This document shows positions 48,501-61,365 of a stretch of DNA of 64,000 nucleotides, piece by piece. The notes beneath the pieces are model-generated. The model was not told where the DNA came from. It ran no database searches and worked only from the letters and a program-made list of their open reading frames with translations. The position numbers and the translations under genes were made by a program. The DNA comes from Nymphaea colorata. Lineage: Eukaryota; Streptophyta; Magnoliopsida; Nymphaeales; Nymphaeaceae. The stretch is taken from positions 31,717,706 to 31,781,705 of the forward strand of contig NC_045139.1 of assembly GCF_008831285.2 (NCBI RefSeq). The letters are read 5' to 3'. How positions within the stretch are numbered: the first letter of the stretch is position 1; the number at the start of each line of letters is the position of its first letter.

Positions 48501-51500
48501 ACACTTGACAGTGATTCAATTTGGACATGGCTTATTAGGATTCATTTCATGCTATTTTTTCTACTTAGGGCATATCTAATGATATTAATCCATGAATTTC
48601 CAATTATATAGATATTATTTCTTGAATTATGAAGCTATCTGTTTTACAAAACTCTTTTAAGTATAATATCATTATTGCAGTTGACACTGTTAAGAAATTT
48701 TGAGGTTGTCCTGGTAGATGTACATACTGTAGATTTTCCTTTGAAGTATAGCTAGCTGCATTAGGCTATACTTTCATGGCATTTACACATAAACGTTTAG
48801 GAAATTTAGAGGAAGAGGCAGAAATGTGATCTAACCATTCAAACAAGCATTCTGTGCAGTAACTAGCAGTCCAAAATGCCTAGGCAATGTGGCTGCCCCT
48901 TTCAAGATCAAGAGAAACTTCTACTAATATTGTTTCACATCATGATGTTACATTTTTATCCTGACAGTTTTAGGGTTCCTTTTTATGACTGAAATTGTCA
49001 TTTTTTGTTAAGACTTCAAAGTTCATGCTCTTTAGTGTATTTTGTCTGATTTCAGTTGCCTGCAGCTTGACACCTTGTGCTTTTGACTACAAAGTACAAA
49101 GTCAAATAACTGTGTCAATCTTCCGGTCAAGTTAGAAGGTGATCAGATATTAGCCTGGGCTATTTAGTTCTTGAGTTATTAAATGTTTGGCTGAACAAAA
49201 TGAGAGGAAAAGGAAAGGACAGACAAAACTGTGTTTGAATGTCCACTTAAAGAGGAGAGAAAGGAAATATTGCAACTTTTGTGCTTAGTTAGGAAAGAAA
49301 GGAGAGGAGATGAAAGGAAAGGAAAGGAAAAGATGTGTGTCTTCAGTCCATCCAAAAATGGAATGATTGGAAGGGAAAGGAATATATGTTCTGAATAAAA
49401 GAGAAGTTTCCCCTTATTAAGCCCTTCCTTTTCTTTTCCAGCATTAATCCCTCCTCCCCTCCCCCCCCCCCCCCCCCTTTCCTTTCCATCATTTAAGGTC
49501 CTTTCCTTTTTCTTCATCCATACAGAATCTTAAACTGATGTATTTGGAGCAATATTTACCTGCCGTATTATGTAAAATTAGTGTTAAAAACTTGAGTCAG
49601 TGTGAGGAAGATGTAAAATTAGTGTTAAAAACTTGAGTCAGTGTGAGGAAGTTAAGTTAGCACTTGATTGTTTCGCAGAATGTTGGGATAAGGCGGCGTT
49701 GATCTTTCTTAATAAGTAGTCCATGCTACACTCCGCAAAGTCCTACAGATGTATCTTCATAGATTAAGTTGGATGTCTATTTTGTCAGATCTCATTGCAT
49801 CTAGTCTGTGAAATGTAAGAATACCATACACAGAGCTTGGTTTTAACAAGGTAGACTCAGTTGACTCCAGGACTTACTAATATCGGATCAGTTAAGAACT
49901 TAAGATGGTGATCAGTATGTTGGTGCCTGTACTTGATATTTTTGAATCACTGTGTAGTGTGTTATACTACTCGCTTCAATTTTCAAGCTTCTCTTTCAAT
50001 CACTTATTGCATCTTTTCTTCCTATAAACAAATCTATCCTTTTAAGGATTAATTCTGTGAATTGCAAGTTATGCATGACAAATGTATTCTTAGATTAACA
50101 AGGTAGGGTTTACTAGTGAGATCGGAAACTTGAAATTTCACTTGGTTGCTGCAGAGCGGACATTTGGTCATTTGGAATAACTGCACTAGAATTGGCACAT
50201 GGTCATGCACCCTTTTCGAAGTATCCTCCAATGAAGGTAACTGCATCCATACACTTAGATGTTGAATAAAAATATTATGCCGAAGCATGACATTGAATTT
50301 TTACTTGTATATGGTTTCAGATCATGAGTGAAAAAAAAGCTAAAAGTGTTGCACCGTGATATATTCTTCTTTTTCTAAGCTTTGCTTCAATAGTTTTGTT
50401 GGCTATGGAACGTTGTTGTAGCTACTCTATAAGGTGAAAATGAAGTCAAGTTTTTCATGATTGAAAGGTGGCATTCCAAACTAAGGATGGCTTGTATTAG
50501 CTAGTGGAATTGTCTTTCTGCTAAACGGGGAAACCTCCTCTTCCAAGAAGAAAACCACTCTTTGTTTTCTTTGGAGGGTGTCTTTCTATTTTTCCAAGTC
50601 AGAATCAAGAATTCTTTCTTCCATAGATCTGAAATAAGATCTTCTCTTAGAAATAACTCATCCAATTTTTCTGTGGAAAAGCTATAATATCAGGGCTTTA
50701 ACCATTTGCCTTCTGCATGATGGGCCAATGAGGAAATATGAAGGTTTAAGCTATTCGAGAAGGTGATTTAATCTCATTAAGGGCATGTTTGATGATGAGG
50801 AAAGCTTGTGCCCTTTACTGCTGATGAGTTCCCCTGCAGTAAAAAAGTCCTCAATGTTGATTGAAAAGCAGGGTTAATTGGGTTGAATAGTCAACCCCTG
50901 GTTGATGGAAGGAGGGACATTCTTCTGCTCCCTCTACCAAGGGAAGAATGTCCTTGCTTATGAAGCACATCTTCTAAGGTGCAAACCATAGCCGCAAATA
51001 TCGTGATATTTTCGAAAATATCACGATTAACGAGAGAAATAAAGGAAACAATAAAAACGGGAAAATATCGTGATATATTGAAAAAAACGTTAAAAATGAA
51101 TTTATCGCGATTTTTTCACAATTTTTTCGTTTATTTCTTATTTCATTTTCTGCTTTTATTTTTTTCAACTTTTGTTTCATTGTTTTATTTCCTCATGTTT
51201 TTGGTATTTAACATGACCTCCTTATTAGTTTTTCATTTCTCTTATTTTTACCTAAAATTTTGATTTAAAAAAAAAACTCTGAGCTTTTCTAGAGATTTTC
51301 CCAAGAAAAATACAACTTTGCCGATACATGCCCGAGCAAAACCTTGTCAATAAAAACCCAAGAACGATATTTATGGCTATGGTACAGATTGTCGAGGTCA
51401 GGATATTATGCACAGATTTAGGGCAATAGCAAGAATCTGCTGCATGAACCTTCCTGAATATCAACCCCTCAAGGTAAAGCTGCAAAGGTTGCCTATGCAA

Positions 51501-54500
51501 GATGATGTGATGGGTGAACACTACAGAAGCTAGCATAAGTCTTTGAAGGAAATCCTGGCTCTGCCATGGCTAAGTCACACAACCTTTTTGAAATAGTTTC
51601 AGGTAACTGGGGTCACAGCACAGAGCTTGCATCGGGCGATCTGTTTAATCACATCCGCCCGATGCATTGCATGGGGTGGCTGTGATTAGATGGAGCTCAA
51701 AATGGCCAAAGAATTTAAGCTCCTATATATATGTGTTTGTGTATATGTATGAATGCATCTATATACGTATGTATATATAGGATCTCTCTCTTTTTTTCTC
51801 TCTCTATATATATATCATTGTCACAAATATCCTTCTCTAGAAAATCTCAGCGAGGTTTTTCTCGGTTATTTTTCAGCAAAGTTATTATTCTTGGGCAAAT
51901 CTCAGGAAAATGTCGACAATGTTTAAAAATAAAAAATAAAAAACTTTAAAAGTTCAAAAAATTACAAAATATGAAAATCTGAGAAAAAAAACACGATAAA
52001 TTCCCAATAAATTCGCGAAATTTTCATTTTGGCAAGATTTTTATCTTGAATCTGTCCACGTTTCGCTATAGTCATGACATGGCTTTACCTGTTTATTTAT
52101 TTCCTGAAAATGTTGGACCATTTATTGTCAGGTTTATGTTTTCCATTGCTATTCTAGCATGTCACCTTCTGATTAATAACCAGCCTTTAATCTCTCTTTG
52201 GAACAGAACAAATTTTTTGTAGGATTTGTTCCTAAATGACTTATTTCACATGACAAGAGCTAGCATAACAAGAACCATCAGATTTAATGATAAATCCAAA
52301 TCTGAGCCTGAGTCCATTCAGAATTTTGTTGACCAATGATGTGTTGATCAGATAGGAGTTATAGCAAATCCAAATAGACTGATTTGAAATGGTCAACAGG
52401 TCAACTACCATACATTTATCCAAAGCATTTGCATGCCTAAGACCAGCCCTCTCAGGGCATGGCTGACTGACACATGGGCACTTCTTAATAGTTGTGTCAT
52501 CCATTCCCCACCCTCCCTGCCCAAAAACAACCTTGGGCAGGAGGAACGAGGGGTTAGGCCATAAGTGTGGAAAAGTGGGCACATCCTGCTCTTTTAATCT
52601 CTTATGTCTTATCCGTTGGTTAAATATAAATGTTAGTAAATATCGACAATGTACATATGTACATATCTGTATATGTATACATGTAATGTTTTTTTATGTC
52701 AACTTTCAGTTCAATGCTTTGCACATGAACTTTGAAATATATTTATGATTTCTGACTTGAATGTATGTTTTATTATGAACAGGTTCTTCTGATGACCATC
52801 CAAAATGCTCCACCTGGTCTTGATTATGAGCGGGATAAAAAGTTTTCAAAGGTACTTGTAGTCTTTCTGAATGATGATTGAAAAGGCATAAAACTTGTTA
52901 ATAAAACTAAAATTTAGAACTTAGTTCTTTCTGATGCAAGAAAATTTGTCTTCATAAAACAGAAATTTTGTGTTAAATAATAGCTCAAGATTGACTCTGG
53001 TTTGCTAAATTATATCATAGTTTTTTTTTCTTTTCTTGAGAATTGTTAGTCAATTTCTAATTAGAAGAGTTCCAGTTGTGATCAGTCTTTTAAGGAAATG
53101 GTTGCTATGTGCTTGGTGAAAGATCAAACTAAGAGGCCAACTGCAGAGAAATTGTTGAAGCATTCTTTTTTCAAACATGCAAAGTCGCCAGAAGTATCCG
53201 TAAAACACATTTTGGCAGATTTGCCCCCACTGTGGGACCGTGTGAAGGCTCTCCAGGTAGCTACCTCTGCTTTTCTTCTACACTGGGATGAATAACGATT
53301 CAATTGTTTGCTTTGTTGACGTTTTATTTTATTTGTTATTTTGCTCCCACATAATGAATTATGTTTTATTTGTGATGTAGCTCAAGGATGCTGCTCAATT
53401 AGCCTTGAAGAGAATGCCATCAGCAGAGCAAGAAGCACTATCTCAGGTTTGATCAACTTTGTAGTTTGTACACATTTTTAACTTCCAAGGATAGTGCTTT
53501 GCATTTAATTTATTTTCCATTTTTTGTCGGAGAGCCAGCTCATGTTCTTTGATGATTGCATTGGTTTGAGCAGATACATTTTCAATTAGTATGAGAAGTT
53601 ATAGCTGTCAGCCTGTCCTATACTTAAAACATGACAGTTGGCAATGAACCTCACTGTTCCACATATCCAAATGTTGTTTGTGACCTTACCTTTTTATTTT
53701 GATGTGGGAAATGTTTACAATTTTTTAAGGGTTCCTGTACATGTTAATAATCATGCATATTTGTAGTTGCGTGCATAATTACTAAAAAAGAGAAAGTAGC
53801 AACTATTAGAAGTTCCTGCTTTAGAACTGCATATGTGCTTGTGTCCTGTAAATCATGAAATTGTAGATTAACTGTATAGTCACAGAAAATGAGTTTTTTA
53901 AAAAAAAAAACTTGAAAAAAACGCGATAAATTAAATGGCTGTTTAAAACTTAAAAAAAGCGTTTTTTTCGTATTTTTTTATTTTTTTCAGTTTTTTTAAT
54001 GCCAAATATTTTTTTAATACCCTTTTTTGCATTTTTTTCTTTTTTTTTTCTGATTTATTAAAAAAAAACGATACGGTTACGATACGTTACGATATTTTAC
54101 AATACAACGTAACTTAAAGCCAGACCGATACGGCTTACGATACGCTTTTTACAACATTGTAAATAGTTCTCAATTGAGGACATAGGCTTTCCATAAAAAT
54201 GATTGTAGTCCTGGTAACGTTAGGGTCTAAAAACCAGGTATATACTGCAATAAATACAATGTCATTAGCAAACTTACTTTTGTATTTGTGTACTTTTGAC
54301 ATGGCAGAGCGAGTATAAGAGGGGAGTTAGTGCATGGAACTTTGATATTGAGGACTTGAAAGCTCAAGCATCTCTGGTCAGTGACATCTTTTCCATCATC
54401 GGTTTTTGATGTTAATCTTCCATGACAAATGTGGGAGCATTCTTACTGCAAGTTTGATATAATAATAAGGTGTGTCCACTGTCTTCTTTAACTTTCTACA

Positions 54501-57500
54501 TAGATCCAAGATGATGAAGATCTTATTGGTATGAGAGAGGAAGATGAGGATCCCAGAATACTAATGAAGGATAAGGTTAATATATTTGTTGGGCCTTCAA
54601 ATTATTTGGATCAAGAACAGGGGATGCTATTTTCAAAATGTTATGCTGTCTTTGATTCTGTAGCTGTAACATGACATACAATAAGATTTTTTGGCTTAAA
54701 TTTACAGGCCTCATCTTCATCTCATACTTCATCAGGAAAATCAGCACTTACGGCTGTCATTGGCAGGTGCAAGAAGTGAACCTCTCTCTCTCCCTCATAT
54801 ATTCATGTGTATACACGTCTGTGCTTGCTCTTGCACAGACACATACATGTTCATGTGTTTGTCTGTTTATAACAGGCTTCCAGATACACATTCCAAATTT
54901 CCAATCAACCTTGCCAGCTCATGCTTTATTTGGATTTTGCTTGTTAAAATTGTGACCATGACTCTCATCGTTTCTGATGTGATAATTTGACCTTTAATCT
55001 CTACTTTATGGGATTCATATATTTCTGACATTTTTAACTGGTTGAACCCCCTCCCTTTCTCTTCTTGCAGAGAGAACACAAGAAATGCTTCCGTTTCAGA
55101 AGGCAGACACTCAAAAGAGGAGGTAGTGTCATTAGAATCAGCTGTCTCTACTAATGAGCCTACAACTGAGATCCAATCTTCGACACCAAAAGGCAAAATA
55201 GGGAAGAGCTGTGGAGGTGAAGATAAGGTGAAAAACAATGGTGGGAATCACACTTTGAACAAATCCAATGGTGAACAACCTGTCCCTTCTCGTGCTCCTA
55301 GTTTAGAGGGGGAGTTAGGGCCCGACAGGTTAGTCATCTGGTTGTGATTTTTAGTCAATTGTTTGAGATTTAATATAACCAAATAGTAGTGGAAGCATTG
55401 CTACAAATATCATCATTTTCGCCCAAAATCTTGCATCAAAAACACGAAAACAAAAGAAAAAAGAAAAAAAAAAGAAAAAATTGCAGCATCTTGGAAAAAG
55501 CACCAAAATGAAAATACCATGTTCTTTTACTTTTTTCTGGAAAATTTATTTTTTGCGTGTATTTTAAACTTTTGACATTTATTTTTAATATTTTAATAAT
55601 TATTTTGAATTATGTTACTGTAAGAAAATCAAAAGAAGACTGTTTTATTTTTGTAATTTTCCATTTTTTGGATTAAGGAGATTTCTTGAGAAAAACAACA
55701 TTCCAAATTATCACCTGAGTTAAACCTTGCCTTGGGAACCTGAAAATGACATTTGTGACAATAGTAAAACTAAAACATGAATATGATAAACATGTTTTCT
55801 TCTCAGCACTTTTACTATGTTTCGTATATGGGAGTCACTAATGGCTGCAGCCAAATCATTTATATGGTTTTATTTATGAAAGCATACTGTTTCCTGTTGC
55901 AAGCGAAAGCAGTGCTACCATGGCATTGCCATACTTTGTATTTTTCCTAGGAAACAGCATTTTCTTAATCTAATTTTTGTGGTTGCCCCACCTGTTTGGC
56001 CATTTACGGCACACACCCCCCCCCCCCCCCCCCGCCTCAAACCCCCCGCAAAAAAAAAAAAAACACATGAACAACGGCATGTACTGATGAAAGAAGATAA
56101 AAATCAAAAGGGAGCAATACAACAATTACATTGTCTTTTCTGAGGGTTGTCTGAGAGTACTGTTTCCATAGTCGGGCACTATTCCAAGGTGAGAGAGTGT
56201 GATAACTAATTACCAAGCATTAGCATCCACCATGCCAGGTGGATGCTAATCAATGGAATCAAGAACAAGAAAATGAGCAGATTTAAAGGATTGCTCGAGG
56301 AAATAAAGAAGCATAAATGGGAGTAAAAACCTGAATATATCTAGTTCTGTCATTTTCTGTGGACACTGACATCGATATAATAACCATAATAGCCTGTTAA
56401 TATTCTGATTTTTGTGAGTACAAGTTCTTTTTTAGTACAGTTACACAGTCCTGTAATCAGGAAGCCAATGCCTTTCATACAACTATCATTAACGAGAACT
56501 AATAGATACCTTCTACAAGTATGTCCAGGATAGAAGACACATGTCTTATAGTCCAGACTCCAAACCAATATATACTCAGATGACGAGTAGTTTGCTGTTA
56601 TCAATCTTCATAAATATAATTCATCTTAGTCTTTTGGCCATATTGTCATACATAAAAGCTACCAGTTCCTGGCACTTCATATGTGATTTATAAATTATAG
56701 GTGATGCATGTTAGTGATTGGAAATTTGGATCGACATATTTTAATGAATATGATGGCCAATCATAGTACAGTGGAAATGTTTCAAAAGGTCTATGTGACT
56801 TGGATTGGCAACCTGTGATCTCGGGGATGATTGTGGTGTCCAAGGACAAAATTTGCATGTATCTTTATGCCTTCATTATCATCCCATCTTTTGTGAGCTT
56901 TCAAAGCTAAAAGTGTTAGCTTATGGTTGCTTTTCTGTTGATAGGGGTGAACTCAGCAGTCAGTCAGCATCTGAAAAAGTATCCAAACGTGATGCCCGTA
57001 AAGAGTCCAATCTTAGTGGGCCTTTGATGCTCCCAAAGCGAGCTTCCATGAACAGTTTATCAGCTCCTATCAGAACATCAGGTGGTAAAATGATTCTATG
57101 AATGCTGAGTTCTCAAAATTCTAGTTCCATAATCATCATCTTGATTAATCATGAATATGTTTGTAGCTGTAGCACTTGTTTCTTATATTTATTATTTGTG
57201 TTTCACTTTCGGTCACATATAGGCTATAGAGATCTGCTGGAGGACAAAACAAAGGCAAATGTGGTCCAAATTAAAGGTCGTTTCTCAGTGACATCTGAAA
57301 ATGTGGATGTTGTAAAGGTATTTCTTCCGTCTCTTCAAATCTTCCGTTTTTCCTTTGCAATAGAAGCATCATATTGAGTAGGAACTTGCAATGTAGGATA
57401 TTCCTTTGTGTGCAATATCACGAAGATCTCAGGTCAGCAGTCACTTTAGTTGCTATGGGGCAGCTCTTTTTTCCCCTGAACTAGGCTAGTTCATGCTTCA

Positions 57501-60500
57501 CATTCTAGTCTTCTGATCCTCAGGAATCTCAGCTAAGAAAATCTGCTAGTGTTGGCGATTGGCAGCATGATAACAAGCCAATGGTGTGTACTGCCTTCAA
57601 TTTTAAATCATTAATTATTTCCATTGAATTCATTGCAGGAATCAAAATGCATTTTTTGTAAAATTTCTACCATTTTAATTAAAAGTACTGCTTCTTGAAT
57701 GCAAATAAACATATTTGACTTTTCTGTTTCCAGTTCCTTATATAACTTAACATGAGTTCCGCTGTTACACTATGTTCCTTTCATGGAGATCTATTTGCTG
57801 TTTAAACTCATTATGATCTTAGTTATTCCAAAAGAAAGGAGTGGACATAATAATATCCTTTCTTTGCATTACACAGTTCTGTGTGTGTGTGTGTGAAAGA
57901 AAGCGACCTATTCCTACTGGCATTGTTCAAGGAGTGCAGGCCATCGTCTTGGAGATGGTTCGAAAGGCAATAGTCACAGCAGGAACAGTTCGCTTTCTAT
58001 GCATGTGCATATATGTATGTGTGGCTCCTGGAATATATGCACACTATAAGCACTGCCATGAGCCATATGATTGATAAGCTCAGGCTGCTCAGTGGGTAGT
58101 GGCTTAGTGATTTGCTGCGTTATGTGTCCTGACTTCGATGTTATTGTCTTCACTGCTTTTATACAGTGGAGATCTATTACTGAAAAGTGCGAACATTCAA
58201 GATTAGTTGGTGCAACATGAACTTTTCAAGTTGTCTTTTAGAACAGAAGCTACTTAAGTCTATGCTGATATCTTTCCTGGAGACAGTAAACATAAGCTGA
58301 TGTGGAGAGCTTCCTGCTCCAAGACAAACTTTTTTCATCTGCATAAGTGATGGAGTTTTTTCTCAAAAAGTGTACTTAGAAGAACTGCATTTTGTATGGA
58401 ACCACTCTCCTGCGATTTCCTATGTAACCAATGGCTCTCTGTAATTCATAAATTTCAACCAGTTCAAGTCAATTGTTATATTTGGTTACCTAAGCTACCA
58501 TCTTTCACAAATAGTAATATCTCTTTGTTTCTAGTTCTCAAAGCTAGTGATCTAGCAGCGTTCGACCTTTTTCGTTTGACTGATACATTTTTCTTTTACT
58601 GTTTTGTCAGCCTGTAATGCCCAAAGAAATTTGTGATGGTTCAGCCTCACCATCAGCTCTTGTGGGACACTTACAAAACCTTTTCCAGCAAACAGTAGTT
58701 CAACAGGCAAGAACCATTCTGGATGACTTAATATTTCTTTGTTAGACAAAAAAACCTTCTCATAACTTTTCAAGTTTAACTTTGCTTTCTTATATGTTTG
58801 TATCTATTTTCTGTTGCTTTCAGGATCTCATCACGAATCTAATAAGTAGCCTGCAGCAAAATGAGTTTGTAGATGGTGAGAATACTAGATTTTGTAGTTT
58901 TGTGTCCAGCAGTTTGGTTGCCTAATCATGTTTTCTGACCAGGGAAATTGTCATCTCAAGTTCCAACTCTTGGCAGTGATGCACTGGTAGGTTAAACATT
59001 TGATATTCCGTTGTCTAAATATTGCTGCATACAGAGGAACATAACATTCCAAACTAGTTGAATGCTACAAAAAACTGGATATGTTATGAGAGTTTTAACC
59101 ATGATTTTTTAGCTTTTTGTGACATAATTCAGTATCACTATAGCCAGTATCTCTATTGAAAATATCCCTGTATTATCACTGTCTTCCAGCCGGCTAATTG
59201 TATAGGCAAACATCAGGATATTTTCAAAATATCTCCAAAACATATATCTCAGTAACATCATGAACTTGTTTCCTAAATTCACTTTTCTGTACATTTTAAT
59301 ATGTATTTCCATTTCATTGTTTCTTTATAATTTAAGACATTTTAAAGGTTTTTCTTTTCTTAGAAAATACTAGAAAAACCTGTCATTTCATAGTCCTCTT
59401 ATTCACTTTATTCCCAAATTCTAGAGTGCCCAGTAATTTGTAGGAAAGAATGTCCAAGAATTTGTAAGAAAAATATACTTTGAAAAGAATCCAGATAAAA
59501 TACATTATCAAGAACGACTTTTGCATCGCCTTAAATCATTGTCACAGAAAACGCGTATTAATAAAAAAAACATGTTAAATACGTCAAAAATAAGTCAGCC
59601 ATATAAAATGACAATTAGATGCATTTGTTTTTAAATGCCAGAAAATAAAAAATGTGAAAAAATGCATATTATACGTGTTTTTTTCGTATTTTTTATTAAT
59701 TTTTATTTTTTATTACTTTTCAAGATTTATTAAATCTTTTAAATTTTTTAAAATTTGCCGAGATTTTTCCGAGATATTCTCAAGATATACAACTTTGCCG
59801 TATTATACCCGAGAAATCTCTCTCCATATAATACCCATACACGATATATGTGAGAATGCCCTAAATAAAGGCTACTTTGTAATGTCACCTGACAATAACT
59901 CCAAATCTTCAGATCTATTATGGTCCATCAAAAACAACTCTGGTACAAGTATTTGAATTTTGAACACATTGATACATTCCAAATGGAGCTAAAAGTAGCT
60001 GTAATACTGTTGATACTGCTGAAGCACTATTGCAGCAATTCAACCTCAAAATTTTGCCTGGTTTTAGTAATTGCAGAAAAAGTTGAAATAATTTCTTGAT
60101 TTTTGAGTTTGTTTCTGACATTTGAGGGCTGATTGAAGAAATTCGAGATAGTTTCTATTCCTGTTCCAATGGAAGGTGAAAGAGACCCTCAAGATTTTAC
60201 TAAGTCAGCACATCATGCGGCCAACTCACTTTATTGGGGTACCAGAACAGAAATATACCCTTAAGAAAGTTGAAAGGCTGCAAAAGGAAATAAAAGAAAT
60301 CATGTTCCAATATAGTGTGTGGAAAGTATGGTTGACTGTGCATAGCTTAAACTATTATTTTTATACTTGTAGATTTGTGAATGGAAAATCATGACCTTAG
60401 GCAAGCAGTGTGGTTAGTTATGGGCTATATCATGTTTGACATAACTGTAGATCTTACATAGAAGAATGGACCTGCTTTGGATCTTAAATGCTGACATTCC

Positions 60501-61365
60501 AGTAGCTAGGATAAAGTTAACAGAACAGTAGAATCTGTTATTTTCATGTTGGAAAGATAGGAAATGGATTGGTTAGGCCTGATTTTGACCCCTACCTTAC
60601 CATGTTTTGGTTGACTCCAAGTGGATTCAGTGAAGACCCAATATTTTATCATATCAAACATGTGGTTACAGTACCTTGAACACATAATTGAGTCCTTCAG
60701 ACCTCCTAAGCTCTTCAATTATATCCCTACCTTGACATTACAACTAATTTCTGCATGTGCATCCTCTTATTTGCATTAAACTGTTTCTTTTCTTTTTGGC
60801 AGAATGAGGCAGCTCCCTCTGAAAGAGAGCGACTACTGCTGACTAAGGTTTCAGAGTTGCAAAACAGGTGCTTCATCATCAATAATCCATGCATCACGTT
60901 CAGATTAATTTCATTCTGTGCAGATGAAGGAAAAGTAGATTAATAACATCTATGTTGCTCAATGCAGGGTGTCAAGTCTAACTGATGAACTCATGGCAGA
61001 AAGAGCAAAATACATGCATGTAAACCAGAGATAACTTTTCTTTTCAACTTTTTCCTTGTTATGTTTCACTGTTATAAGTTTATAACTTAGGACACATCTG
61101 TCCAACTAATTTAGATCTCTAAATTCCATATATTTTGGAAGATCTCGTATCATGGAATGGTTTAACATATAGAGTTGAATGATATTATGAATTTAATTTT
61201 TCAATTCAATCTAGCAAACTGAAGTACATGCAGATTCATGTAAGGAGGAGGTGTTTGTTCCTGATGCCTAATCTATCTCTATAATGCCAGTTACAACAGC
61301 AGCTAAATGACATTCCTAACCGGGAAAAGATTGCAGTGAAGAAAGTAGGAAAAATAGACACCTGA
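45555..61365 (+). CDS. Ste20-family Ser/Thr kinase, plant SPAK/OSR1 (GCK-VI/fray2-like) type
   Basis: 22 coding exons, 718 aa: 45555-45728, 47735-47989, 48078-48202, 48318-48362, 50155-50236, 52783-52851, 53086-53256, 53381-53446, 54308-54376, 54504-54575, 54708-54766, 55071-55328, 56945-57081, 57223-57317, 57397-57432, 57524-57583, 58611-58706, 58824-58875, 58943-58986, 60803-60867, 60968-61019, 61291-61365. All phases agree. Kinase domain at about 19-281: glycine loop [12 protein letters not shown], Lys47 in VAVKCLDL, Glu64, HRDVK (Asp141), DFG (Asp159), activation loop [15 protein letters not shown], whose Thr178 corresponds to the WNK-phosphorylated Thr of OSR1/SPAK. The tail holds [14 protein letters not shown] (RFSV at 547-550), a conserved [14 protein letters not shown] segment and a C-terminal coiled coil (about 656-705). 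It is related to Arabidopsis BLUS1-type kinases, but is the long multi-exon form. All catalytic residues are intact. Intron 17 appears to use a GC donor. Confidence 0.92.
49460..49478. repeat. Poly-C tract in kinase intron 4
   Basis: A run of about 18 C residues within a pyrimidine-rich stretch. A similar run occurs at 56016-56033 in intron 12. Confidence 0.9.
49571..49652. repeat. 41-bp tandem duplication in kinase intron 4
   Basis: Two essentially identical 41-bp units (49571-49611 and 49612-49652) beginning tgtaaaattagtgttaaaaa. Confidence 0.9.
50985..51383. mobile_element. Inverted-end element in kinase intron 5
   Basis: A non-coding element of about 399 bp starting accatagccgcaaatatcg; its right end in reverse starts accatagccataaatatcg (17 of 19 identical). 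Just inside the left end is a 26-bp perfect palindrome (51001-51026) with core GATATTTTCGAAAATATC. Near the right end is aatacaactttgccgataca, which recurs in other kinase introns. No clear target duplication; the superfamily is not determined. Confidence 0.65.
51815..52075. mobile_element. Second, diverged copy of the intronic repeat family
   Basis: It begins cattgtcacaaatatcc and contains gaaaatctcagcgaggtttt, aacacgataaattcc and a terminal cgctatagtc-like end. It is related to the elements at 50985-51383 and 55395-55766. The edges are approximate. Confidence 0.45.
53885..54165. mobile_element. Repeat insertion in kinase intron 8
   Basis: An A/T-run-rich insertion with acgcgataaattaaatggc near its left side and repeated acgatacg/ttacgata words near its right side. 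It resembles the sequence at 10130-10400 in the intergenic region. Edges approximate. Confidence 0.45.
55395..55766. mobile_element. Inverted-end element in kinase intron 12
   Basis: The left end cattgctacaaatatcatca and the right end in reverse (ctattgtcacaaatgtcatt) are inverted repeats. The interior has long A/T runs and the degenerate element ttcttgagaaaaacaacatt, like the intron 5 copy. Confidence 0.5.
56016..56055. repeat. Poly-C and poly-A runs in kinase intron 12
   Basis: A run of about 18 C residues (56016-56033), followed after a short gap by an A-run. Confidence 0.85.
58707..58823 (+). other. Probable GC-AG intron (kinase intron 17)
   Basis: Exon 17 ends caacag and the next bases are gcaaga, matching the strict GC-donor consensus AG|GCAAG. 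The acceptor is tgctttcag before gatctc. Reading on without splicing meets an in-frame stop. An upstream GT (aca|gtagtt, after 58691) would also keep frame but is a weaker donor and would remove five residues (VVQQ region) that I believe are conserved. Confidence 0.6.
59130..59860. mobile_element. Composite repeat insertions in kinase intron 19
   Basis: These include gatattttcaaaatatc (a degenerate form of the palindrome in intron 5) near 59217, an acgcgtattaataaa part near 59553 and atacaactttgccgtattat near 59790, all shared with the elements in introns 5, 8 or 12. Boundaries are unclear and more than one insertion is likely. Confidence 0.45.
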
